In this document: positions 52,024-60,895 of the stretch, piece after piece
How positions within the stretch are numbered: the stretch's first letter is position 1
Layout: each line of letters opens with the position of its first letter
Origin: JAJPHW01 sp963799065
GTDB lineage: Bacteria; Acidobacteriota; Terriglobia; Terriglobales; Acidobacteriaceae
Assembly (NCBI GenBank): GCA_963799065.1
Contig: CAWCVJ010000003.1
Location: forward strand, 248,001-312,000
Length of the DNA stretch: 64,000 nucleotides
Direction of reading: 5' to 3'
Position numbers and translations under genes: made by a program
Notes under the pieces: generated by a model
Database searches by the model: none
Told to the model about the DNA's origin: nothing
What the model saw: only the letters and a program-made list of their open reading frames with translations

Positions 52024-53428
52024 GGGCAGACATTCTCCTTATCGTTTCAAGTTATATCGCAGTCCGGTCTGCTTCGTCATCCTCGCTTTGCTTGTCGCGA
52101 AAATCGGCGTCGCCCAGGCCACCCGCCGTGAAAAGACGTCACCCGGCCCCCGCGCCCTCGGATTGCTGCAAATTCCACCCAAAGGCAAAGCGCACTTGAT
52201 CCCCATCGCGATTCTGGTCGACGGCCAATTCTTCGACGCCAGCGCGTACAAAGCCGCCCCGGTGCCATTCGCACTCTACTCCGACACAGTCTACGAAGGC
52301 TTTCGCGACGGCGTCTCCCAAGGACTTTTCACTGTCGCCGGAGCGCTCCATGGCTCAGATAACACCTGGCTCGGCGAAGGCACCTGGCGCACCGCAGACG
52401 AAGTCGCCGCCGCGGCCGCCAAGAAAAAGAAAGTCTCGTCGATCCCACGCGGCATGGGCGATGACGATGGACGTCCGCACCTGAAGCGCGCACCCGGATC
52501 GGAACCGACGAAGAGCGATGCGCCGGCTAGCGCGGCGGCGACCGCACCCTCGACAACAACTCCCGCGCCCTCGAACACTCCGTTATCTACACCCCCTCCC
52601 GCCGCAACCGCCGCGCCTCCCACCACGCCTTCACCAGCGCCCACGCAGATGAGCACCGCTTCCAATCCGAATTCCAACGCCGACCCCGACGACGCGGACC
52701 CGAATCGTCCCGCACTGAAACGTGGCAAGCAAGAACCGAAACCCGAAATCATCACTCCCTCGCCAGTTTCCGTCGCCGTATCCAAGCCCAAGCCCGGTTC
52801 GCCTTCCGCTCCCGGCACCTCGGCTCCAAGTCCCGCGCAGATCCAGGTTTTCCCCGCCATCTCCGATGCCCACACCGTCGAATCGCATACCTACGAATTC
52901 ATCGCCAAGCAAGACGAGCTCGACGCCTTCCGCAAAAAGATGCTGGACCTGGCCAGAATCGAAGTGCGAGCGAAACTGAAGCCTTCAGGACAAAGCCCAA
53001 CCACAGCGATGCCAGCATCCAAAAGAAGCGCCACTAAAGTCCCCTCAACTCATTCGAACATCGATTTCAAGAACGTCCAACTGCGAGTGTTCGATCTCAA
53101 CAGCAGCAACGAGCCCGTACTGATTCTCACGACGATGGCCACTGCGCCCGGCACCTCGAAGTCCCCAACTCAAACTCTCTACTTAACTCTCGTCGCACGC
53201 GAAGACCTGTACGGAGACCTGCACAAAGCATTCTCCAGCCTCACCGACGACGCCCACCTCGACGTGATCCCCCGCCTCGAACTCATCGACGCGGTGGACG
53301 CCGACGGCGACGGCCAAGGCGAGCTCCTCTTCCAGCAACACTACGCCGCGGGCAGCACCTATTTGATTGACCGCGTCATCGGCCAGCAGTTGTATCCTCT
53401 CTTTGAGGGCAAGCTGGCCCAGCCCTAA
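52022..53428 (+). CDS. Exported or anchored Pro-rich protein of unknown function
   Basis: 468 residues from the ATG at 52022; an upstream frame from 51956 would run through the Bcp gene. An N-terminal hydrophobic segment (about 14-31, ending VAQA) suggests a signal peptide. A first folded part (about 45-130) has ILVDGQFFDASAYKAAPVPF. A long Pro/Ala/Ser/Thr linker (about 160-290) is low complexity and disordered. A second part (about 295-468) ends with VDADGDGQGELLFQQHYAAGSTYLIDRV, an FG-GAP- or EF-hand-like calcium phrase (DADGDGQGE). Function unknown. Confidence 0.65.
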   Translation: MGRHSPYRFKLYRSPVCFVILALLVAKIGVAQATRREKTSPGPRALGLLQIPPKGKAHLIPIAILVDGQFFDASAYKAAPVPFALYSDTVYEGFRDGVSQGLFTVAGALHGSDNTWLGEGTWRTADEVAAAAAKKKKVSSIPRGMGDDDGRPHLKRAPGSEPTKSDAPASAAATAPSTTTPAPSNTPLSTPPPAATAAPPTTPSPAPTQMSTASNPNSNADPDDADPNRPALKRGKQEPKPEIITPSPVSVAVSKPKPGSPSAPGTSAPSPAQIQVFPAISDAHTVESHTYEFIAKQDELDAFRKKMLDLARIEVRAKLKPSGQSPTTAMPASKRSATKVPSTHSNIDFKNVQLRVFDLNSSNEPVLILTTMATAPGTSKSPTQTLYLTLVAREDLYGDLHKAFSSLTDDAHLDVIPRLELIDAVDADGDGQGELLFQQHYAAGSTYLIDRVIGQQLYPLFEGKLAQP

Positions 53429-53647
53429 CCGAAATCCAGCCGCGAAGCGGCGGCATAGTAAAGCCCGGCAGGTCGGCGCCGGGTAAGAACGGCGAAAACA
53501 AGCGCGTCCCGTAGGGACGACAGATCGAACGGCAACGGAGGATTTCACATTTCACCGCACACGCGTCGTGAGTTCTTACAATCCGCTCTGGGGGCGACCG
53601 CGGCCACTGCGCTGTCAACCAGCGCTCACGCTAAAATCTTCTCAGCC

Positions 53648-55024
53648 ATGCAGACCTCTTCTCTCGAACCAGTTCATTTCCCCGAAAAGTTTTTCTGGGG
53701 CGCATCCACCGCCGCGTACCAGATTGAAGGCGCATGGAACGAGGACGGCAAAGGCGAGTCCATCTGGGATCGTTTTTCCCATACGCCCGGAAAAATAAAA
53801 TACGGCGACACCGGCGACGTGGCCTGCGACAGCTATCATCGCTATCCCGAAGACATCGCGATTGCTCGGTCGCTCAACCTGAACAGCTATCGCTTCTCGC
53901 TTTCCTGGCCCCGCATTCAGCCCACCGGATCCGGCGCCATCAACCCCAAGGGCCTGGAGTACTACAGCCGCATCGTCGATGCGCTGCTCGAAGCCAGAAT
54001 CCGTCCCTTAATCACGCTCTATCACTGGGACCTGCCGCAAGCGATCGAATCGGCCGGGGGATGGCCCAATCGCGATACCGCCAGCCGCTACGCCGATTAC
54101 GTCACCGTCGTAGCCAAAGCGCTTGGTGATCGGGTTAACGACTGGGTGCTCTTCAACGAACCCACCGTCTTCACCAGCAAAGGCTACCTCGACGGTTACC
54201 ACGCGCCCGGCAAGAAAAGCCTGCACGACTTCCTGCGTGCGACTCACACCGTCAACCTCGCCCAGGGCCAGGGCTTTCGGGCCCTAAAAGCCGCTCGCCC
54301 CAGCGCCCGCGTCGGCTCCGCCTTCAACATGTCTCCCTATGAACCGGCCACCGACTCGCCCGAAGACAAAATCGCCGCCGAACGCGCCCACGCCATGGTC
54401 AACGTCTGGTTCCTTGAGCCCGCCCTGAAGGGAAAATATCCCGATGCATTCCCCGTCTTCCCCGCGTTTCTGATGGGCGTGAAACATGGCGACATGGAAC
54501 TAACGCGCGCGCCGCTCGACTTCGTCGGAATCAATCTCTACAACCGCGGCATCGCCGCCGCTCCCACCGCGCGCGAACGCACCTTCGATCCCAAGCTCTG
54601 GCTCTTTCCCGTCAAGATCCTCTCCGCCAAACAAGGCCCACTCACCAGCATCGGTTGGGAGATTTGGCCGAAATCCCTTTACGACATGGTCACCCGCATC
54701 ACCCGCGACTATAACCGTCCCGTGATCGAGATCACCGAAAACGGCTGCGCCATGTTCGACTTGCTCGAAACCGACGGACACATTCACGATTCCCGGCGCA
54801 CCCAATACTATCGCGACTACCTGCGCGAGTTGCATCGCGCCATGCAAGACGGCGCCGACGTCCGCGGCTACCACGCCTGGAGCCTGCTCGACAACTTCGA
54901 ATGGGAATGGGGCTTTGAACAACGCTTCGGCTTAACTTACGTGGATTTCAAAACGCTAAAGCGCACAGTGAAGGACTCAGGCAAGTGGTATGCGCAGGTG
55001 GCGGCGACGAGTACCGTGGCGTGA
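53648..55024 (+). CDS. Glycoside hydrolase family 1 beta-glucosidase
   Basis: 458 residues, the standard GH1 length. The acid/base Glu is in DWVLFNEPTVF, the nucleophile Glu in VIEITENGCAMFD, and FFWGASTAAYQIEGAWNEDGKG is the GH1 N-terminal signature. It hydrolyses beta-glucosides or related beta-glycosides. The ATG at 53648 gives the bare enzyme, but the same frame is open upstream to 53462 and encodes a convincing Tat signal (TRREFLQSALGATAATALS) with no ATG, GTG or TTG; an ATT at 53549 has GGAGG 7 bases before it. The enzyme may therefore be exported (491 residues). Confidence 0.92.
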   Translation: MQTSSLEPVHFPEKFFWGASTAAYQIEGAWNEDGKGESIWDRFSHTPGKIKYGDTGDVACDSYHRYPEDIAIARSLNLNSYRFSLSWPRIQPTGSGAINPKGLEYYSRIVDALLEARIRPLITLYHWDLPQAIESAGGWPNRDTASRYADYVTVVAKALGDRVNDWVLFNEPTVFTSKGYLDGYHAPGKKSLHDFLRATHTVNLAQGQGFRALKAARPSARVGSAFNMSPYEPATDSPEDKIAAERAHAMVNVWFLEPALKGKYPDAFPVFPAFLMGVKHGDMELTRAPLDFVGINLYNRGIAAAPTARERTFDPKLWLFPVKILSAKQGPLTSIGWEIWPKSLYDMVTRITRDYNRPVIEITENGCAMFDLLETDGHIHDSRRTQYYRDYLRELHRAMQDGADVRGYHAWSLLDNFEWEWGFEQRFGLTYVDFKTLKRTVKDSGKWYAQVAATSTVA

Positions 55025-55030
55025 TGCCTC

Positions 55031-55747
55031 TCACCGCTGCGTCAAAACCATCTCGCCGTTCTCCACCTTGAAACCGCCAACGTTATCCGGCAGCTTCAAC
55101 TTGTCGCGCTGCTCGCCCAGCTTCTTTTGCAGCGCGTCATTCACCAGCGACACCGGAACTTCCAGATCGCCAACTTTAAACTCCGTGGGATCGAACGTCG
55201 CATAACCGTCCTTCGACGCGAGATGCCCCTCCAGCGTCACCCACACCGGCTTGCCCGCGATCTCAGTGAGAAATTGCCCCTTGGCTAAGTCGCCCTCGAA
55301 ACTAAGCTGATAATCCTTGACGTCAGCTTCTCCGGGAGCGAAAGCCGCATCCGGCCCGGAACCGGCAGGCTCTTGCTGAGTTAGTTGCGGAGAAACAACA
55401 ACCCCGCCCGACTGCCCGGTCGGAGCTGATTGCGACACCGCCGCCGAAGGACTCGACTTCTGTGCCGTCTGCGGAATCCCGGCCGCCATGGGAATCGTCT
55501 TCGCCGCTTCCGCCAATGCCGCCCGCAGCTCATCCGCACTCAAATGCACTTCCACCGGAGGCTGCCCCGGCTGCGTAGGCTTCTCCAACTGCTCAATCTT
55601 CGTCTCAAACGACTGCGCATTCGCCGCCTGCACCGCCGGACTCACCGGAGCCGCCACCGGCTGCGGCTTCTTCAACACCAGCACAATAGCCACCAGCGAA
55701 GCGACCAACGTCGCGACACTCACAATGCGATCCAGTTTCCACTTCAT
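55031..55747 (-). CDS. Membrane-anchored protein of unknown function
   Basis: 238 residues. The ATG at 55747 has AAGGAG 8 bases upstream. One N-terminal membrane helix (about 9-27) is followed by a Pro/Ala/Ser/Gln-rich linker (about 30-130). A compact C-terminal domain (about 135-238) includes YQLSFEGDLAKGQFLTEIAGKPVWVTLEGHLASKDGYATFDPTEFKVGDLEVPVSLVNDALQKKL with alternating strands. Not recognised. It is convergent with the GH1 gene, only 6 bases apart. Confidence 0.65.
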   Translation of the reverse strand: MKWKLDRIVSVATLVASLVAIVLVLKKPQPVAAPVSPAVQAANAQSFETKIEQLEKPTQPGQPPVEVHLSADELRAALAEAAKTIPMAAGIPQTAQKSSPSAAVSQSAPTGQSGGVVVSPQLTQQEPAGSGPDAAFAPGEADVKDYQLSFEGDLAKGQFLTEIAGKPVWVTLEGHLASKDGYATFDPTEFKVGDLEVPVSLVNDALQKKLGEQRDKLKLPDNVGGFKVENGEMVLTQR

Positions 55748-55867
55748 AGGCGACGCTCCTTCGGCCAAGCGACAACAGCCTATATAAAGTCTAGCTACGC
55801 CTGGATCGACCCATTAGATTACGGAAGGACTTGGCCAACGGCACGAAACCGCCGTCCTTTCAGCCGT

Positions 55868-58585
55868 CTACTTTTTCAACTCCGCCGGCCAGTTTTGCAC
55901 CAGCGTCAGCGGATCGCTACCCTCCTTCAAGTTTCCACTATTGATAAGAAACTTCTTCCCATCACCGGTCACATCGTAGGGGCCAAACTCGCGCTGAATG
56001 CCCACCGCCTGAAACAGCGCATGAGGAACGCCCAGCCGAACCGCGCCATCGGACGCGTCTACATCCACCGCGACCACGTTGTCCGCAGAATCAAGAAAGA
56101 ACACTTCCTTGCCGTCACCGCGCCATTTTGCCGACGTTCCTCCATCGTTGGAAACCTGCCACTTCGCGCCTCCGCCCGGAAAAGCCGTGATGTAGACCTC
56201 TTTGTGCCCCGACTCATTGCTCTGGTAAGCCATCCATTTTCCGTCGGGCGAGACGCTCGCCCAACGCTCCTCGAATGCATCCTGCACGATCGGAAAAGGC
56301 TTGCCGTCACCCGGCTTTCCCTCTGCCGGCTTTCCCTCTGCCAACAAGGGCAGCGCCCAAATGTGGAAGCTGCTCTCGCTTTTGGAAACTTTCTTGTCAT
56401 AGACCAGATAACGCCCGTCGGGAGAAAAGCCCGTCGGGAATTCAAACGCATCCCCGTCATCCAACACCACCCGCTCGGCCCCGCTACCGTCCGCGGTTTT
56501 GGCGGAAATGTGACTCGTCCCCGCGCCCGAGGAGTAATACACCGTCTTTCCGTCGGGCGTCCACACCGGATAACTCTGACTAAACGGGCCGAAGGTCAGA
56601 CGAGTGCTGGTTCCCCGCGTCAGATCGAAGAGCCATAAATCCGAAATTCCCTGCGCCCCCGCGAAAATCGTCACCGCCAGCCGCTTGCCATCGGGCGAGA
56701 GTCTGGGATCGATATAACGATCCGACCGCGGAATGGTTCCGATTTGTTTGCCGTCCCGGTCCCGCCACACCAGATTCCATCCGCCCGATATCTCTCCGGA
56801 TTGGTAGACCAACGTCCCCGTATCCGAAGCCGAAAATATCGGCCGCACCGTCGACCCGCTAATGGCTACCTGCTCCGCGATAGCCTCCGGCTCGCCGCTC
56901 ACTTCCGTGCGACGCGGATCGAAGACCTGCGCCATGAGGGTCTGGCCACGCATAAAGAGAATATGGCCCGAGGCGTACGCCGCCGCGGTCTCGCTCTTCA
57001 TCAGCACTTTCGCCTGTAGCGTTCCCAGTTCACCGACGTAGACCACAGGCGACTGCGCCGGGCGCGACGTCCGCGACCAATACAGAAAGTGTTTTCCATC
57101 CGGCAGAAAAAACGGCCAGCGATGACTATTCTCCGCTTGTGAGGCATCCAGTTTGGACGCAGGTTCAGGCGTTCCCCCGTCTGCGGACACGCGCCACAAT
57201 CCGTCAGTAGAGGATGGTGTAAACACGATCACGCCCTCTTTGCTCCACGCGCCTCCGCGCCCGCTAACGCTGTCGCATATAACCTGCGGCGGGCCTCCGT
57301 CGGCGCCGATCTTCTTTAGTTTGCCCTGCGCGAAATATCCCAGATAACGACTATCCGGCGACCAGAAAGGAAAAATGGCGTCGTCGGTTCCATTCAAAAC
57401 TTGCGCGTTCAGCGATGTCAGCGATCGCACATACAACAGGATTTTGCCCTTATCGTCGCGAGCGGTGAACGCTAACCGCGTTCCATCAGGCGAAAGCACC
57501 GGCGGACCGGACCCCGGCAATATCGTGATGAACGCAGTGCCTGTCGGCGGCAAAATAGAAGAACGCACCACCGCTAAAACTTTGGGCTTATGCCAAACAT
57601 AAGTCGTGGCGACGCCCAAGGCGATCAGCACTGCCAAACCCGCGACCAGCCGGGGAAGACGCGAACCAGATGCCTTCGCCTGCGGCGTCGTGGTGAGCTG
57701 CGGACCAGCTAAAGCTTCCAACTGAATCCTGACGTCGTGCATGCAGCCATAACGCTGCTCGGGAGTCTTCGCCAGACAGCGACCCACAGTCTCGTCGAGC
57801 CGAGGCGGCGAACCGGGCCGCACCGCACTCACGCGCTCCGGTTCTTTGTCGAGGATCGCTCCCAGCACACTGAACTGCGACTTGCCTTCGAAAGCGCGCC
57901 GTCCGGTCACCATCTCGTACATCACGCAACCAAAGCTGAAAATGTCCGATCGCGCATCGGCTTCCCCGCCTTGCAATACTTCAGGCGCCATGTACTGAAA
58001 CGTTCCGACGATCGTTCCTTTCTGCGTAAGCGGCTGCGCCGGCGCGCTCAGCGCAGCCACACTCATGGTGGGCGTGTGGGCGCTCGATCCAGACGCCGCG
58101 CTCATTCCCGGAGCAGGCTTCGCCAAGCCGAAATCCATCAGCTTCGGCCCGTTCTTCGTGAGCATAATGTTGGCAGGCTTCAGATCGCGATGAACAATTC
58201 CGCGCGTATGCGCTTTGTCCAGCGCCTCGGCAATCTGGATTCCGATCTTCAACGCTTCGTCGAGCGGAAGCACCCCGCGATGCAACCGGTCGGCCAGAGT
58301 CTCGCCTTCGAGATGCTCCATGACGAGAAAATCCACGCCGTCTTGCGACCCAATATCGTGCAGTGTGCAAATGTGCGGATGATTTAGCGAAGAGATCGCG
58401 CGAGCTTCGCGCTCCATGCGCTGTTTAAGATCAGGGTCGGCGGAGAGATGCGCTGGCAAAACCTTTATCGCGACATCGCGCCCCAGCCGCGTATCGCGAG
58501 CCCGGTAAACTTCGCCCATGCCGCCCGCGCCTAGCGGCGCGATGATTTCGTAAGGGCCAAGCTTAGTGCCAGAAGTAAGCGTCAT
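55868..58585 (-). CDS. Ser/Thr protein kinase with C-terminal beta-propeller (third type)
   Basis: 905 residues from the ATG at 58585. Kinase domain (about 10-280): GAGGMG loop, Lys41, HRDLKPAN (Asp134), DFGLAK (Asp151) and YMAPEVLQG. One membrane helix follows (about 320-340). The C-terminal part is a PD40-type propeller (SPDGTRL, SPDSRYL, SPDGKRL, TPDGKTV, SPDGRYL, SPDGKWM). It belongs to a different subgroup from the kinases at 18145 and 48023 (LGPYEIIAPLGAGGMGEVYRARDTRLGRDVAIK). Catalytic residues are complete. Its substrate is unknown. Confidence 0.9.
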   Translation of the reverse strand: MTLTSGTKLGPYEIIAPLGAGGMGEVYRARDTRLGRDVAIKVLPAHLSADPDLKQRMEREARAISSLNHPHICTLHDIGSQDGVDFLVMEHLEGETLADRLHRGVLPLDEALKIGIQIAEALDKAHTRGIVHRDLKPANIMLTKNGPKLMDFGLAKPAPGMSAASGSSAHTPTMSVAALSAPAQPLTQKGTIVGTFQYMAPEVLQGGEADARSDIFSFGCVMYEMVTGRRAFEGKSQFSVLGAILDKEPERVSAVRPGSPPRLDETVGRCLAKTPEQRYGCMHDVRIQLEALAGPQLTTTPQAKASGSRLPRLVAGLAVLIALGVATTYVWHKPKVLAVVRSSILPPTGTAFITILPGSGPPVLSPDGTRLAFTARDDKGKILLYVRSLTSLNAQVLNGTDDAIFPFWSPDSRYLGYFAQGKLKKIGADGGPPQVICDSVSGRGGAWSKEGVIVFTPSSTDGLWRVSADGGTPEPASKLDASQAENSHRWPFFLPDGKHFLYWSRTSRPAQSPVVYVGELGTLQAKVLMKSETAAAYASGHILFMRGQTLMAQVFDPRRTEVSGEPEAIAEQVAISGSTVRPIFSASDTGTLVYQSGEISGGWNLVWRDRDGKQIGTIPRSDRYIDPRLSPDGKRLAVTIFAGAQGISDLWLFDLTRGTSTRLTFGPFSQSYPVWTPDGKTVYYSSGAGTSHISAKTADGSGAERVVLDDGDAFEFPTGFSPDGRYLVYDKKVSKSESSFHIWALPLLAEGKPAEGKPGDGKPFPIVQDAFEERWASVSPDGKWMAYQSNESGHKEVYITAFPGGGAKWQVSNDGGTSAKWRGDGKEVFFLDSADNVVAVDVDASDGAVRLGVPHALFQAVGIQREFGPYDVTGDGKKFLINSGNLKEGSDPLTLVQNWPAELKK

Positions 58586-58642
58586 GTGTCCGCGCAATTA
58601 TAGTCGAGAGGCGTCGCGGAACCACGGCGGACACTGAATCAC

Positions 58643-60121
58643 TTAGCCGCCCAGCTTCTTAACCAGCACTTCATTCACCATCTGCGGATTCGCCTGCCCA
58701 TTGGACGCCTTCATCACCTGGCCTACAAAAAATCCGATCACAGTTTTCTTCCCAGCCCGATACTGCTCCACCTGCTTCGGATTCGCCGCGATGATTTCGT
58801 CAACAATCTTCTCCAAGCCAGAGGTATCGTTCGATTGCTGCGGCCGTCCCTCTTCTTCATACACTTCAGGAAAGTCCTTGCCCCGCTCGAAGCTCAAGTC
58901 GTATAAATCCTTGAGCATCTTCCCCGAGATCGCGCCCTGTTCTACCAGGTCCGCAGAGAACGCCACGCCTTTCATCGAAATTGGAGACTGCTCCAATTCA
59001 ATCCCACGTTCGTTTAACCGCCCAGTTATCTCGCTCTGCACCAAATTCGCCACCCGCTTGGGATTCTTCGCCACCCTCGCCGCCGCCTCAAACTGATCGG
59101 CAAAAAGCCGCGATGAAGTCAGCACACCCGCATCTTTCGCCGTGATGCCATATTCGCGCACCATGCGCTCGCGCCGCGCTTCGGGAAGCTCCGGCAACGT
59201 CTCACGAATCGCCTCCTGCCATTTCGCGTGGACCACAAGCGTCGGCAAATCCGGATCGGGAAAGTAGCGATAATCATGCGCCTGCTCTTTCGACCTCATG
59301 CTGTAAGTCTTGCCCTCCGTCGAGTTGTACAGCCGCGTCTCTTGCACAACTTTCTCGCCAGACTCAATCACTTCAATCTGCCGCTCGATCTCATATTCAA
59401 TCGCATCGCGAATAAAGCGAAACGAATTCACATTCTTAATCTCAGCCTTAACCCCGAATTCGCGCTGCCCACGAGGACGCACGCTCACATTCGCATCGCA
59501 GCGCAGCGAACCCTCCTCCATATTGCAATCGCTCACGCCGGTATAAAGAATGATTTCCTTGAGCGCCGTTAAGTAGTCGAAAGCCTCTTGCGCGGACGCA
59601 ATCTCCGGCTCGCTCACAATCTCAATCAACGGAACCCCACTGCGATTCAGATCGATCGCCGTGGACTCATCCGACCCGGCAAATCCCTCATGCAAACTTT
59701 TCCCCGCGTCTTCTTCAAGATGAATGCGTGTGATCCCGATGCGTTTTTTATCAACACCAGAGGGGATTTCGATGACACCGCCCTCAGCCAACGGTTTATC
59801 GTATTGCGAAATCTGATATCCCTTCGGCAAGTCCGGATAAAAGTAATTCTTACGCGCAAACACCGACTTCTCATGAATGCGGCACCGCAAAGCCATCGCC
59901 GCCAGCGTCGCGAACTCGACCGCCTTACGATTCAACACTGGCAAAGCCCCCGGCAATCCCAGGCAAACCGGACAAACATTCGTATTCGGAGGCGATCCAA
60001 AGCGAGTCGAACAGGAACAAAATATCTTCGACGCGGTAAGCAGCTGAACATGCACCTCCAGGCCAATGACTGGCTCATAGCGGGCGCGAGCGCCAGTGGG
60101 CGTGCTCAGCGAAGAAGTCAT
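58643..60121 (-). CDS. gatB: Aspartyl/glutamyl-tRNA amidotransferase subunit B
   Basis: 492 residues. GatB activates and holds the misacylated Glu-tRNA(Gln) or Asp-tRNA(Asn) for amidation by GatCAB. YEPVIGLEVHVQLLTASKIFC (N-terminal), PDLPKGYQISQYDKPLA, GVPLIEIVSEPEI, EIKNVNSFRF and RYFPDPDLPTL are signatures, and the C-terminal helical YqeY-like tail (VDEIIAANPKQVEQYRAGK) is complete. The four Cys for zinc are in CSCSTRFGSPPNTNVCPVC. GatA and GatC are not in the window. Confidence 0.95.
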   Translation of the reverse strand: MTSSLSTPTGARARYEPVIGLEVHVQLLTASKIFCSCSTRFGSPPNTNVCPVCLGLPGALPVLNRKAVEFATLAAMALRCRIHEKSVFARKNYFYPDLPKGYQISQYDKPLAEGGVIEIPSGVDKKRIGITRIHLEEDAGKSLHEGFAGSDESTAIDLNRSGVPLIEIVSEPEIASAQEAFDYLTALKEIILYTGVSDCNMEEGSLRCDANVSVRPRGQREFGVKAEIKNVNSFRFIRDAIEYEIERQIEVIESGEKVVQETRLYNSTEGKTYSMRSKEQAHDYRYFPDPDLPTLVVHAKWQEAIRETLPELPEARRERMVREYGITAKDAGVLTSSRLFADQFEAAARVAKNPKRVANLVQSEITGRLNERGIELEQSPISMKGVAFSADLVEQGAISGKMLKDLYDLSFERGKDFPEVYEEEGRPQQSNDTSGLEKIVDEIIAANPKQVEQYRAGKKTVIGFFVGQVMKASNGQANPQMVNEVLVKKLGG

Positions 60122-60160
60122 CCGAAGATTATAGCTTTGGATAGGCAGCCAAGAGGGACA

Positions 60161-60817
60161 TCAACGGCTGCCGGAAGCACTCACGTACTTATCCAGCGAC
60201 ACTTCAAAATACATCAGATCATTTCCCTTCGCGTCACCCACCCCGGTCAAATAAAAATGCGCTCCCGCGAGCGGCGCAGAAATGTCGGACACATCGAAAA
60301 ACATGAATCCTGACTGCGTGCTGTGCGGCTCCACAGCCTTCGCCGCAAATTGCGCGCGCTCGATTTCATCTTTAGTTTTCTGGCTGACCGCGCCCTTCAC
60401 CTTGGTCGGCCACGGCAGCGGCGAGGCCCTGCCCGAAGTCGACGGCCGCGACAACCGTCGATAAATATCCTCTTGATCGGACGGAGAAATCTTGCTGCGA
60501 TCCGCCGTCACCAATTGCGCATTCATATTCGCCAGCGACACCGGCTGATCGCCATCGTTCGTGATCACAACAAAAATTGGCAACAGTCCATTCTGCTGGT
60601 AATTCACGGTGAATATCTCGGACTTATAGGGCGAGTCATAAGGATCAAGCCCAACCGTAACCGCCTCCGTCGGATGCTCATCATGCGCCACATAACTCTT
60701 CGCCGCGTGCGCCTCGGGCATCACAAATTGCCTGCCTGCCAGGCACACGCCGCCTAGGAAAGCGACTGCCCCCATTGCCAGCAAAGCCGTTCGGATCTGC
60801 GTCCACTTCTTATTCAT
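60161..60817 (-). CDS. Exported protein of unknown function
   Basis: 218 residues from the ATG at 60817. A signal-anchor (about 9-28) is followed by a beta-rich domain: GLDPYDSPYKSEIFTVNYQQNGLLPIFVVITNDGDQPVSLANMNAQLVTADRSKISP resembles an immunoglobulin-like or DUF-type fold for surface proteins. It ends with AHFYLTGVGDAKGNDLMYFEVSLDKYVS. Not recognised. The longer frame from 60874 is less likely since the signal starts at MNKKW. It may lie in one transcript with GatB downstream. Confidence 0.65.
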   Translation of the reverse strand: MNKKWTQIRTALLAMGAVAFLGGVCLAGRQFVMPEAHAAKSYVAHDEHPTEAVTVGLDPYDSPYKSEIFTVNYQQNGLLPIFVVITNDGDQPVSLANMNAQLVTADRSKISPSDQEDIYRRLSRPSTSGRASPLPWPTKVKGAVSQKTKDEIERAQFAAKAVEPHSTQSGFMFFDVSDISAPLAGAHFYLTGVGDAKGNDLMYFEVSLDKYVSASGSR

Positions 60818-60895
60818 AATCAGTGACCAGTTTATAGGATGCACCCCAGCCATCGCCCACGCCCATGCCGCCAAGATTAGAATGGCTGTTCCTTC

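Noticed and set aside
55430..56638. A 402-codon Arg/His-rich plus-strand ORF
   Set aside because: Antisense to the membrane-anchored protein and to the propeller part of the third kinase.
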